A stretch of 64,000 nucleotides of DNA, taken from NCBI RefSeq assembly GCF_017086445.1, contig NZ_CP070968.1, positions 620,001-684,000 of the forward strand. The letters are read 5' to 3'. Numbering within the stretch: the first letter of the stretch is position 1; every line of letters begins with the position of its first letter. A program made the position numbers and the translations under genes. Source of the stretch: Brevundimonas fontaquae (GTDB lineage Bacteria > Pseudomonadota > Alphaproteobacteria > Caulobacterales > Caulobacteraceae). This document shows positions 44,164 through 52,800 of this stretch, one piece after another. Under the pieces are notes generated by a model. It saw nothing but the letters and a program-made list of their open reading frames with translations, searched no databases and was not told the origin of the DNA.

Positions 44164-45069
44164 ATGACCCTGCACGCCATCGTCGCCGCCCTGGGCGGCG
44201 ATCTCTATGCCGGGGGGACGCGAGCCAGCATCCCCGCACCCGGCCACAGCGCAGACGACCGATCGGTTTCGCTGATGTTGTCTGATGATCGGGTGATCAT
44301 CCACGGGTTCGGGGGCGCCGACTGGCGGGCCGCTCGGGATGATCTCCGCGTTCGAGGCTTCATCGATGACGCCGGCCGGCTGATCGGCGGTGGGCGTGGG
44401 CGCGCCTCTTCCCCCAGGCCGGACCGCGCCCTTCGTATCGAGACTGCGTCGCGTCTGTGGACCGCGACGACCGAGCGACCGCCCCACGGTCCGGCGAGTC
44501 TCTATCTGCGGCGGCGCGCGGTCATGGGGGGAGCCGCCGCCTCCAACCTTCGCCTGCACCCCTCGGCGCCACTGTCGGTCTACCAGGCCGATGGCCGAAC
44601 GCGCCCTGCTCTGATCGCCCGGATCAGCGACGCCGACGATCGTCTAACGGCGGTCGAACTGACCTATCTCGAGGCCAATGGTCTGCCCGCCAACGGTCTG
44701 CGTCTGGCTCGCAAGACCGTGGGTCAGGTCCCGCCCGGCGCGGCCGTTCGCCTCTCGTCTGCGGCCGAATACATGCTGGTGGGTGAAGGGGTGGTCACGA
44801 CCCTGTCGGCCATGGACCGGTTCGGTCTTCCCGGTTGGGCCCTCATGGCCGCCAACAACCTCGCCGTCTGGAGCCCGCCCGCCTGCGTGCACAGGGTCCT
44901 GGTCGCTGCCGACCGGGGCGAGGCCGGTGAGGCTGCGGCGGCCCGGCTCCGCCGCCGCCTGGTCCATGACGGTCTTGAGGTTGAGGTGTCATGGCCCGAG
45001 CCGCCGTTCGGCGACTGGAACGAGGTTGCGGTCGCGGCGACATCGCAAAGGAAGGAGCGAGGGGGCTGA
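44164..45069 (+). CDS. Toprim-domain primase/helicase-like protein
   Basis: The 301-residue protein has an N-terminal CHC2-like zinc-binding-type region without clear cysteines (LGGDLYAGGTRASIPAPGHSADDRSVSLML) and a Toprim fold (YMLVGEGVVTTLSAMDRFGLPGWALMAANN, then HRVLVAADRGEAGEAAAARLRRRL, holding the E and DxD-like residues). It resembles DUF7146-type primases of mobile elements. It probably primes element replication. Confidence 0.85.
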   Translation: MTLHAIVAALGGDLYAGGTRASIPAPGHSADDRSVSLMLSDDRVIIHGFGGADWRAARDDLRVRGFIDDAGRLIGGGRGRASSPRPDRALRIETASRLWTATTERPPHGPASLYLRRRAVMGGAAASNLRLHPSAPLSVYQADGRTRPALIARISDADDRLTAVELTYLEANGLPANGLRLARKTVGQVPPGAAVRLSSAAEYMLVGEGVVTTLSAMDRFGLPGWALMAANNLAVWSPPACVHRVLVAADRGEAGEAAAARLRRRLVHDGLEVEVSWPEPPFGDWNEVAVAATSQRKERGG

Positions 45070-45120
45070 GGGGTGCCGGAGCGGCGGGGATGGACCCCGT
45101 CGCCCGGTAGGAGAGACCTC

Positions 45121-47223
45121 ATGGCCGACCGCATTCCCGTTATCACCCCCACAGTCCCGACCGCAGAAACCACGACCCCGGCCGTCATTTTCACGCCCGT
45201 GGAACGCATCGTCCGCCTCGGGGACCTCGGCATCGCGCGGGAGAACCTGCGCTACGGCGAACCGCCGGACGAGGACATCCCGACCCTGGCCGCCACCCTG
45301 AAGGCGGCTGGCCAGTTGCAGCCCGTCACCGTTCGCCCAGGTCGCGGCAAGAAGGAGCAGGCGTTCATGGCACTGGACGGCCGCCGGCGTCGCCTGGCCT
45401 TGGCGCTTCTGCTCGAGGCCGGCGACATCGACGAGGACTATCCGGTCCGGACCTATGTCGAGACCGATCCGGCGCGCCAGGCGGCGGCGGCTCTGCTGAC
45501 CAACACCGCCGTTCCGGTCCATGTGGCCGATGTCATCGCCGCCATTGGCCGGATGCTGAAGTCGAAACTGACGATAACGGCCATGGCGCGGGCGCTCGGT
45601 TATGACGAGATCGAGATCAAGCGGCTGGCCGCCCTGTCCGGGGTGGCGCCGGCCGCCCTGGTCGCGCTGAAGGCGGGACGCATCACGCTTCGCCAGACCC
45701 GGCTGCTGGCGCGCCTGCCGGATCGACAGGAGCAGGAGGACATCGCCCAGATGACGCTGGACGGCCAGGGCTTCCAGGAGTGGCGGGTCAAGGAGCGGCT
45801 CGACGACAGCCGGGTCACGACGCGCGATCGCCGCTGCGCCCTGGTCGACCTTCGTGCCTATGCCGACGCCGGCGGGCGCACCGAGACCGATCTGTTCGGC
45901 GAACTGCCGCCGGTCCTGCTCGACCCGGACATTCTGACCGAGGTCTGGACCCGTCGCGCACGCGCGATTGCGGCCGTGTTCGAGGCCGAAGGGATCGCGG
46001 TCCACGTGACCGCCGGCCCGGAACCCGAACTGCCCGACGATCTGCAGCCGCTCGGCTATGTTTATGGCGGTTCGCTCCCGACCGAGGAGATGGCGGGCTA
46101 CCGGGCTCAGCGCGACGTCTATAACGGACGGGTCGAGCAAGCCCGTCTGGCTCTGGAGGACAAGGATCGACCGGATGTCGCCGATCTCGCCATCGTCGAC
46201 ATGATCCACGCCAGGCTCGCGGCCGATCAGACCGGCTGCGGCGGCCGGGTCGTGACCACCATGGTGATGTGGCCGGCTACGGGGGCGGGCGTGGAGGTTC
46301 GCTGCTATACGCCGGACGAGCCCGAGATCGAGAATGACGAAGACCTCGACACCGAGACCGCGCGACGTCCTTCGGCGCCGCCGGCCTATGTCCCGCCGGA
46401 AGTCGAGGCTCCGGAGCCGGAGACACAAGGCGTCAACCATGCCCTGCACGCCGTGCGGACCGATGTAGCGACGCGCGGTCTGATCCGCGCCTTGGCCGAC
46501 GATCCCGGGGCGGCGCTGACGGCCTTGATCGCCCGGCTGTTCACCGTCCTTGTCCGGCGCGCCCATGTCGCGCGCACGGACTCGGCCCTCGCCATCACGG
46601 CCAGCGGGTTTAATCCGGCGAATGGCCGCGTCATCGAGACCCTGGACGGCGACGTTCGGCGACGGCTCGACGATCACCGCACCGCCTGGGAGGCGTCCGG
46701 CGAAACCGTCATCGCCTGGGTCCACGGCCTTGCCCACGGCGAGAAGATGGGACTGCTGGCGGAACTGACCGCCATCAGCCTCGATGTTCGCGAGGAAAGG
46801 ACCTTCTCGATCCGGCGCAGCGCCCGGGCCGAGGCGGCGGAACTGGCCGCGCTGTGCCAGGCGGACATCACCTTGCACTGGACGCCCGACGCCCCCTTCC
46901 TGCAGCCGCATTCCAAGGCGCTGTTGACGGGGATGCTCGAGACCATGGGCACCGAGGACGAGCGGGCAAAGACGCTCCGCAAGACCGAGCTGGTCGATTG
47001 GGTGGCTGAACAGGCCGCGCAACGGAGCTGGGCTCCGGCCGCCCTGTCCTGGGCCGCTCCGATCGATGCCGAAAGCGTCCCGGACGCCCAGAACATCGAG
47101 AACGATGACGATGTCCTCGCGGCCGGAGGAGAAGGGAGCGAGGTCGATGAGGACGACGAAGGGGCCGGGGCCTTCGCCGTCACACCGGCTGGCGAAGCGG
47201 CTCTGGACTCTGCCGCCGCCTGA
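45121..47223 (+). CDS. Large ParB/Spo0J-like protein
   Basis: The 700-residue protein has a ParB N-terminal CTPase-like domain at ~27-100 (VERIVRLGDLGIARENLRYG, then FMALDGRRRRLALALLL), a KorB/HTH-like segment at ~130-200 and a long C-terminal part with an acidic tail. It is much longer than chromosomal ParB (about 300) but like element-borne ones. It is presumably a DNA-binding maintenance or regulation factor, not a simple partition protein; no ParA is adjacent. A terminator follows. Confidence 0.87.
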   Translation: MADRIPVITPTVPTAETTTPAVIFTPVERIVRLGDLGIARENLRYGEPPDEDIPTLAATLKAAGQLQPVTVRPGRGKKEQAFMALDGRRRRLALALLLEAGDIDEDYPVRTYVETDPARQAAAALLTNTAVPVHVADVIAAIGRMLKSKLTITAMARALGYDEIEIKRLAALSGVAPAALVALKAGRITLRQTRLLARLPDRQEQEDIAQMTLDGQGFQEWRVKERLDDSRVTTRDRRCALVDLRAYADAGGRTETDLFGELPPVLLDPDILTEVWTRRARAIAAVFEAEGIAVHVTAGPEPELPDDLQPLGYVYGGSLPTEEMAGYRAQRDVYNGRVEQARLALEDKDRPDVADLAIVDMIHARLAADQTGCGGRVVTTMVMWPATGAGVEVRCYTPDEPEIENDEDLDTETARRPSAPPAYVPPEVEAPEPETQGVNHALHAVRTDVATRGLIRALADDPGAALTALIARLFTVLVRRAHVARTDSALAITASGFNPANGRVIETLDGDVRRRLDDHRTAWEASGETVIAWVHGLAHGEKMGLLAELTAISLDVREERTFSIRRSARAEAAELAALCQADITLHWTPDAPFLQPHSKALLTGMLETMGTEDERAKTLRKTELVDWVAEQAAQRSWAPAALSWAAPIDAESVPDAQNIENDDDVLAAGGEGSEVDEDDEGAGAFAVTPAGEAALDSAAA

Positions 47224-47239
47224 TCGTCCGTCTACGGAA

Positions 47240-47275
47240 ACACGGCTCCGGCGATCTGCCGGGGCCGTGTTTTTC
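47240..47275 (+). terminator. Rho-independent terminator after the parB-like gene
   Basis: Stem ACACGGCtCCGGC, loop GATCT, stem GCCGGgGCCGTGT, followed by TTTTTC. It ends the radC-primase-parB transcript. Confidence 0.88.
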
Positions 47276-47388
47276 TGTTGTCACCGTGAGCGGGCCCAAC
47301 GGCCGGGAGACGGAGAAAGGGCGGGGCGAAGCGAGCCTGGAGGACCGAGAGGGAGGAGCCCTCCGCTCCAGGCGCTCGGAGCCTTCCC

Positions 47389-50175
47389 ATGTCCAAGACC
47401 CGCAACCTGTCCCTGTTCGCTGACGCCGCCACCGGGGATGCTCCGGCCAACATCCTGGCGGCCGCCCGTGCCCTGACCGTCCACCTCGCCCGGTCCCGCC
47501 CGCTGGATCGACGCCTCGTGGCCGAGGTGATGACCACCGCCTTCGGCGCATCCGACGCGGAAGGCGGCTGGACCTGGCGGGACGCCTATGACGCCATAGA
47601 GGCGGCGACAGTCCTCCAGATCCGCCGCCTCGGCCCGCAGGTCGCCCGGCTCGAGGACGCCCCGGCCGAGATCGCCGCTCTGCTCGCCGGGGTCTCAGCG
47701 CTTGGCCTGACCCACAGCCGGCGCAGCGAGGAACAGGTCGCGCTGGACCAGTTCTCCACTCCGCCCCAACTCGCCGCTCTTGCGGTGCTGGCGGCGCAGG
47801 TCCGACCGGCGGACCGTGTCCTGGAGCCGTCGGCGGGGACCGGATTGCTGGCCGTGGTTGCGGAAGCGTGCGGGGCGAGCCTGACGCTGAATGAGCTTGC
47901 GCCCACGCGCGCCGCACTCCTCGACGGGCTGTTCGCCGGGTTGACGCGCCGGCGGCACGACGGCCGCCATCTAGCCGACCTCCTTGAGGACGCCGGGTCG
48001 TTCGACGTCGTGGTCTGCAACCCGCCCTTCTCGGATCTTCAGGCGCATTTGATTGCGTCGCTCAAGGTTCTGGCGGACGGCGGCCGGATGGCGGCGATCG
48101 TGCCCCTCACCGCCCTTGCCGACACCGATTTGAGGCGGGAGCTCGAACGACATGGCGTCATGGTGGCCGCCGTGGCGTTTCCCGCACGCGCTTTCGCCAA
48201 ACACGGCACCTCGGTCGAGACCGGCCTGCTGGTTATGGATCGCGGCGGGACAGCCGTCTGCGATGGCCTCCTTCACCAGCCCGAAGATCTGGAGGCGACC
48301 GCCCGGATCCTCGCGCGCCTTCCGGATCGTGGCACCGCTCGTCCGCGCGTGCGGTTGACGTTGGACGCCGCCGCCTTCCTCTCGCCGCGCGAGCGCGGTC
48401 TCGCCCTCCCCATCCATCTGATGGAGGCGGTCGAGGATGACGACGGGAACGTCACCATGGTCCCGGTCATGGATGAGGGGCGGCCCGCCGTCAGCCAGGA
48501 GGCGCTCGTCCTGCGTGAGGCCCTGATCGAGCGGATGGCCTGCCTGCCCGCCGTTCCGGGTGTGCTCGACGCACTGCTGGAGGCTTTCGGCACGGACGCC
48601 GTCGCCGAGATCACCGGGCGGTCACGCCGGGTGGTGGTGCGCGACGGGCGTCGGTTGGTGGAGCGACGCGGCGCCTCGGCGGCCCGGGCCGAGACCGACG
48701 CCTTTATGTCCGGTCGCAAGCGGGTGCTGATCTTCTCTGACGCTGGCGGCACCGGGCGCAGCTACCATGCCGATCTGTCGGCTCCGAACCAGCAGCGGCG
48801 GGTGCACTATCTGGTCGAGCCGGGCTGGCGGGCCGACGCCGCCATCCAGGGCTTGGGCCGCAGTCACCGCACCCACCAGGCGTCAGCGCCGCTGTTCCGC
48901 CCGGTCACCACCGACATTCAGGGCGAGAAGCGGTTCACCTCGACGATCGCCCGACGCCTGGACTCCTTGGGTGCCCTCACGCGCGGGGAGCGACGCACCG
49001 CCGGTGCGGGCCTCTTCCGGGCCGAGGACAATCTGGAAAGCCCTTGGGCGCGCCGCGCCTTACTGGTTTTCTACGGCGCGCTCGCCTTCGGAGAGCTGGA
49101 CTCGATGACACTCGAGACCTTCATGGCCAGGACGAGCCTGAGGCTGCTCGATGACGACGGCGGGCTCAAACCTTCCGATGACCTGCCGCCGATCCATACC
49201 TTCCTCAATCGGCTGCTGGCGCTGCGCATCGCCGACCAGAACGCCCTGTTCGCGGACTTCGACCGCATCCTGTCGGGCATACTCGAACGCGCCGCCGCCT
49301 CGGGTGATCTGGACAGGGGCCTGGAGGACATCGAGGCCGAGGCGCTTGAGGTCACGGACCAGGAAACGATCCGGACCGATGTGTCGACAGGGGCCGAGAC
49401 AGCGCTTGTGACCTTCTCGCTCAAGGTCCGGCGCGAGATCCTCGTCTCTGACGATGCCCTGACCTGGGCGGAGGATGTCGCCCACCAGCTGGTCATTAAC
49501 GAGAAGTCCGGCCGGGCGGCGATCGCCGAACTGGGCCTGACCACATCCACGGAGGAAAACCGCCTGATCACCGCGGTGAGGCTTGTTCGTCCCGATGATC
49601 GGCAGACCATGCCCGAGAAGACATTCGCGGAATCCGCGTGGAAGCCGGCGGACAAATCGGACTGGTGTCGCGTCTGGGACGAGGAGGTCGCCCGCACCGA
49701 CCCTTGGCGGACCCGCGAACTCACCTTGGCCACCGGTCTATTGCTGCCGATCTGGGGGCGTCTGCCGGCGCGGGGCTGTTCCGTCCGTCGCGTCCGGGCA
49801 CCGGACGGGCGCCGCTGGCTGGGGCGGGTGTTGGACGCCGTCCAGGCCCTCACGCTCAAGACGAGCCTTGGCCTGACCGACGTCGCCGAAGCCTGGGCGG
49901 ACGGCCCGAAGACCGCCGCCACGATCCTGGACCGCAACGTCCAGCTCTCGCTCGAGGGCGGGCTATGGCTCAAGCGGGCGCGAGTGATGGACCGCTGGCG
50001 CATCGAGGTGGTGGGCGGTCGGACGGATCGTGACGTCCTCGTCGCGCTCGGCTGTTTCGTCGAGATCATCGCCTTCACGCCACGGGTCTTCATACCGATC
50101 GATCGACCGACCGTGTTGGAAGCGGTCCTGCGCCGTCATCCCGTTCAGACGGCCCTCGACCGGCAGGCCGCCTGA
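47389..50175 (+). CDS. Strawberry-notch-type methylase/helicase lacking the first helicase lobe
   Basis: The 928-residue protein has an N-terminal methyltransferase fold with VLEPSAGTG (~144-152) and NPPF (211-214), then the SNO C-terminal helicase domain (IFSDAGGTGRSYHAD at 448-462; QGLGRSHRTHQ motif VI at 487-497) and the SNO tail. Typical relatives are about 1400 residues because an ATP-binding lobe with Walker A (GTGVGKGR-like) and DE-H motifs lies between. Here methylase sequence passes directly to the C-lobe (MEAVEDDDGNVTMVPVMD) at ~350; no Walker A is present. The frame is intact, so this is an in-frame loss. Confidence 0.87.
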   Translation: MSKTRNLSLFADAATGDAPANILAAARALTVHLARSRPLDRRLVAEVMTTAFGASDAEGGWTWRDAYDAIEAATVLQIRRLGPQVARLEDAPAEIAALLAGVSALGLTHSRRSEEQVALDQFSTPPQLAALAVLAAQVRPADRVLEPSAGTGLLAVVAEACGASLTLNELAPTRAALLDGLFAGLTRRRHDGRHLADLLEDAGSFDVVVCNPPFSDLQAHLIASLKVLADGGRMAAIVPLTALADTDLRRELERHGVMVAAVAFPARAFAKHGTSVETGLLVMDRGGTAVCDGLLHQPEDLEATARILARLPDRGTARPRVRLTLDAAAFLSPRERGLALPIHLMEAVEDDDGNVTMVPVMDEGRPAVSQEALVLREALIERMACLPAVPGVLDALLEAFGTDAVAEITGRSRRVVVRDGRRLVERRGASAARAETDAFMSGRKRVLIFSDAGGTGRSYHADLSAPNQQRRVHYLVEPGWRADAAIQGLGRSHRTHQASAPLFRPVTTDIQGEKRFTSTIARRLDSLGALTRGERRTAGAGLFRAEDNLESPWARRALLVFYGALAFGELDSMTLETFMARTSLRLLDDDGGLKPSDDLPPIHTFLNRLLALRIADQNALFADFDRILSGILERAAASGDLDRGLEDIEAEALEVTDQETIRTDVSTGAETALVTFSLKVRREILVSDDALTWAEDVAHQLVINEKSGRAAIAELGLTTSTEENRLITAVRLVRPDDRQTMPEKTFAESAWKPADKSDWCRVWDEEVARTDPWRTRELTLATGLLLPIWGRLPARGCSVRRVRAPDGRRWLGRVLDAVQALTLKTSLGLTDVAEAWADGPKTAATILDRNVQLSLEGGLWLKRARVMDRWRIEVVGGRTDRDVLVALGCFVEIIAFTPRVFIPIDRPTVLEAVLRRHPVQTALDRQAA

Positions 50176-50180
50176 GCGGG

Positions 50181-50612
50181 TCAGGCGGGCGTCGCCTTCG
50201 GTGGCGACCGGGATGGATTCAAAAGGGGAACGCCCCGACCCGTCACATCCTTGATGTTGGCGGTAACGAGGGTCAGACCGTGGACCAGTGCGGTAGCGGC
50301 CAAGGCGGTATCCTCCTCATCGCCGTCTCGCTCGGCCAGCATCCGGCCCCAGGCCGCCGCTACGGTTTCGCTGATGGGCAGGATACGGCCCTGATAGGCG
50401 GCGATGACCGCGTCCACCCCGTGTGTGATCGCCGGTGCGGTCGGATGGCCCGCGGCTGTCGCCCGCGCCGCTCCGTACCGCATTTCGCGGACGGTCATGG
50501 CGCTGATGCACAGGTCGTGGTCATCGACCGACCGGAGCCAGGCCAAGATGTTGGCGGACGGTTTGGGCTTGCTGCTCTGGCTGACGATGTTGGTATCGAG
50601 CAGATAGATCAT
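50181..50612 (-). CDS. PIN-domain toxin (VapC-type)
   Basis: The 143-residue protein has the PIN start MIYLLDTNIVSQSSK (acidic Asp), AMTVREMRYGAARA and DEEDTALAATALVHGLTLVTANIKDV. It is a presumed RNase toxin. Its ATG overlaps the antitoxin stop by 4 bases (ATGA). Transcribed opposite to the surrounding core genes. Confidence 0.92.
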   Translation of the reverse strand: MIYLLDTNIVSQSSKPKPSANILAWLRSVDDHDLCISAMTVREMRYGAARATAAGHPTAPAITHGVDAVIAAYQGRILPISETVAAAWGRMLAERDGDEEDTALAATALVHGLTLVTANIKDVTGRGVPLLNPSRSPPKATPA

Positions 50613-51217
50613 CCCCTCGGCCGCATGAACCGCTCGAGCCCGGTAAGGTCAGCCCCCTGCATCGCGCGCTTCGCCGACGTTGCCGGGTAAGGACGACCGG
50701 ATTTGGGATGGGCGCGTGCATAAGCGGTCGCCGCCTTGATCTTGGCGAGCGTCAGCGACGGATAGTCCTCAAGGATCTCCTCATCGGTCGCCCCGCCAGC
50801 CGAGAGTGCCGCCAACCGGTGGACCTCGATGTCGGTGCCTCTCACGACGGGAGCGCCGTGCTTGATCTCTATGGCGCGATCCACAGCCTCCAGCGCCTTC
50901 AGGCGTTGCGCGACATTGGTCCGATGCCGCTTCAGGTGGACGATGAGTGGCCCGACAGAGACGCTGGCGGATTGCGCAGGCTCCTTGGCCACGGCGACGT
51001 AGAGGTCGTCGAGCGCGGAAGGCGTCAGGGTGTGGCGATAGGTGGCCACCATGTCGAGATAGACGAGATCGGTCAGACCGACGCATCGCACGGCGCGTCT
51101 GGACGGGCCCGAGGCCTCTGGTTTGAGCGGTCTCCGATTGACGTCGCGTTTGATCGCGTCGAGCGGTTGATCAAGGACGAACGCCGCTTCGGGCAAGGTC
51201 CACTGGGGATCGGGCAT
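50609..51217 (-). CDS. DUF433-domain antitoxin (VapB45-like)
   Basis: The 202-residue protein has a helical N-terminal HTH-like part and a C-terminal DUF433 domain (GTDIEVHRLAALSAGGATDEEILEDYPSLTLAKIKAATAYARAHP). DUF433 antitoxins pair with PIN toxins, as in VapBC45. The gene is directly upstream of the PIN gene. AT-rich repeated motif ATATTGGA/ATATTAGGA just before the start may be the promoter-operator. Confidence 0.87.
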   Translation of the reverse strand: MPDPQWTLPEAAFVLDQPLDAIKRDVNRRPLKPEASGPSRRAVRCVGLTDLVYLDMVATYRHTLTPSALDDLYVAVAKEPAQSASVSVGPLIVHLKRHRTNVAQRLKALEAVDRAIEIKHGAPVVRGTDIEVHRLAALSAGGATDEEILEDYPSLTLAKIKAATAYARAHPKSGRPYPATSAKRAMQGADLTGLERFMRPRG

Positions 51218-51397
51218 CGAACAGGTCTCCTAATATAATCCAATATAGGATCGCATTGGGATTCGGCAATGTCGATGTGGTCCAGGATCGCGTGCGTGAC
51301 CGAACACCGTCCAAAGGAGCGGAGGAAGGGAGGCTTCGTGTGAAGTGGAATGAGGGAGATCCGCTCTCTCGGCGCTTCGGATCCATAGGAGACTGAC

Positions 51398-51754
51398 ATG
51401 CAAAACGTAATGTTCACCGGCCGATTGGCGGCCGACCCCCAGATCACCGACGATTTCGGCAAGGCCGTGTTTCGCCTGCTCGAGAGCCGTGGCGTCGATA
51501 ATGCCGGCAAGGATAGGCTGGTCGGCGTCAACTGCGTCAGCTGGTCCAAGGGCCTGAACGAAAAGGTCATCGCCCGGGGCCTCGCGCAGGGGTGTGAGGC
51601 CGTCGTCATCGGCGCCTTCATCGACACCGCCTATGCGGCAAAGAACGGCACCGAGCGGACGGCCAAGGAACTGGTCATCAACCGGCTCACCGTCCTCGAC
51701 TGGGCCGAGGACCGCGGCACCCAGGACAGCAGCGCCGACCGCGCCGCCGCCTGA
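51398..51754 (+). CDS. SSB-like OB-fold protein 1
   Basis: The 118-residue protein (MQNVMFTGRLAADPQITDDFGKAVFRLLESRG..., VNCVSWSKGLNEKVIARGLAQGCEAVVIGAFID) is a divergent single-stranded DNA-binding protein. The acidic DDIPF-type tail is missing. It is encoded next to a second SSB-like gene. Confidence 0.85.
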   Translation: MQNVMFTGRLAADPQITDDFGKAVFRLLESRGVDNAGKDRLVGVNCVSWSKGLNEKVIARGLAQGCEAVVIGAFIDTAYAAKNGTERTAKELVINRLTVLDWAEDRGTQDSSADRAAA

Positions 51755-51788
51755 CCCTTATCAACATTTAATTCTCAGGAGACCGACC

Positions 51789-52214
51789 ATGCAAACCGTG
51801 ATCATCGAAGGCTATCTGACAGCCAACCCGTCCGTCCTGGCCGCCCAAGGCACGGGCAAGAAGCGCGCGAGCTTTCGCGTGCTCGAGACCACCCGATTCC
51901 GCAAAGCCGATGGCACGCCCGGCGAACGGACCACCGGCTTCAACTGCATCTGCTTCAACGAGGCGACGGCCGAGAAATACATCGGGTCGTTCGCCCGGAA
52001 AGGCAGCCGCGTCGTGATCCAGGGCCACGTCGAGAATGACACATGGACCGGCAAGGACGGCGTCGAACACTACGATATGCGGCTGATTGTCGGAGATATC
52101 CGCCTGAAGAACAGGCGCGAAGCTTCCGAGGGCGGCGCCGCGGACGGGGGCTTTGGCCGCCAGGTCCAGGAGCCGGCGAGCGGTTACGACCTGAACGACG
52201 ACATCCCGTTCTAA
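51789..52214 (+). CDS. SSB-like protein 2 with acidic tip
   Basis: The 141-residue protein has an SSB fold (VIIEGYLTANPSVLAAQGTGKKRASFRVLETTRF, FNCICFNEATAEKYIGSFARKGSRVVIQGHVE) and the classic C-terminal tip DLNDDIPF that recruits partner proteins. It would coat element DNA in replication or transfer. GGAG precedes the ATG; a terminator follows. Confidence 0.92.
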   Translation: MQTVIIEGYLTANPSVLAAQGTGKKRASFRVLETTRFRKADGTPGERTTGFNCICFNEATAEKYIGSFARKGSRVVIQGHVENDTWTGKDGVEHYDMRLIVGDIRLKNRREASEGGAADGGFGRQVQEPASGYDLNDDIPF

Positions 52215-52231
52215 ACGGCGGACGGAAGAGG

Positions 52232-52263
52232 GCGGCCCGGCGCGCGAGCGTCGGGCCGCTTTT
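52232..52263 (+). terminator. Rho-independent terminator after the ssb pair
   Basis: Stem GCGGCCCG...CGGGCCGC with GC-rich inner pairing and GCGA loop, followed by TTTT, closes the ssb1-ssb2 transcript. Confidence 0.82.
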
Positions 52264-52335
52264 CCTTGTGGCGGGAGGTGAAGGCAGGACGGCGCGGGGG
52301 TGAGCCGATCGGGTTCGTCAGCCTCGGAGCTTCCC

Positions 52336-52800
52336 ATGACTGCCTCTGCCTGGACCGATGACCGCATCGGTCGTCTGAAGAAACTCTGGCTCGAGGGCCA
52401 GACCGCCGCGCAGATCGCGCGCGATCTCGCCAATGGCATCACGCGCAGCGCCGTGCTCGGCAAAGTCCATCGCATGGGTCTGTCGGCCGGCCGGTCCGGC
52501 CGTCCGCCCAAACGACCCGACGCCGGTCCAAAGCCGCCAACCTTCGCACCGACCAGGTCCCTGGCGGCCCGGCCGATTGACGCTCCCCCCGAGGTCGCAA
52601 AGCAGCATGGGCTGGCCACAGTTCTCTCGGTTCGGCGCTGCCAGTGCCGCTGGCCTTTCGGAGAGCCCGGCGCCGCTGACTTCAGTCTGTGCGGTCAGCC
52701 GGTCACGCGCGGAGCCTTCTGTGCCGTGCATGCCGCCGTCGCCTATCGGCCGGCGGCGGACACGCCCCGCATCCTCGATCGGCTGGCGCGGCTTGACTGA
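52336..52800 (+). CDS. GcrA-family cell-cycle regulator, element-borne
   Basis: The 154-residue protein has the GcrA N-terminal DNA-binding domain (WTDDRIGRLKKLWLEGQTAAQIARDLANGITRSAVLGKVHRMGL) and its C-terminal cysteine-rich part (CRWPFGEPGAADFSLCGQPVTRGAFCAVHA). GcrA in Caulobacterales works with sigma-70 at promoters methylated at GANTC sites by CcrM. A copy on a mobile element could tie element genes to the host cycle. It has its own terminator at 52843-52878. Confidence 0.92.
   Translation: MTASAWTDDRIGRLKKLWLEGQTAAQIARDLANGITRSAVLGKVHRMGLSAGRSGRPPKRPDAGPKPPTFAPTRSLAARPIDAPPEVAKQHGLATVLSVRRCQCRWPFGEPGAADFSLCGQPVTRGAFCAVHAAVAYRPAADTPRILDRLARLD

Noticed and set aside
44989..47022. 677-codon open frame antisense to the parB-like gene
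   Set aside because: High GC with strong third-position bias opens long antisense frames; the plus-strand frame has clear ParB motifs and the antisense product has none.
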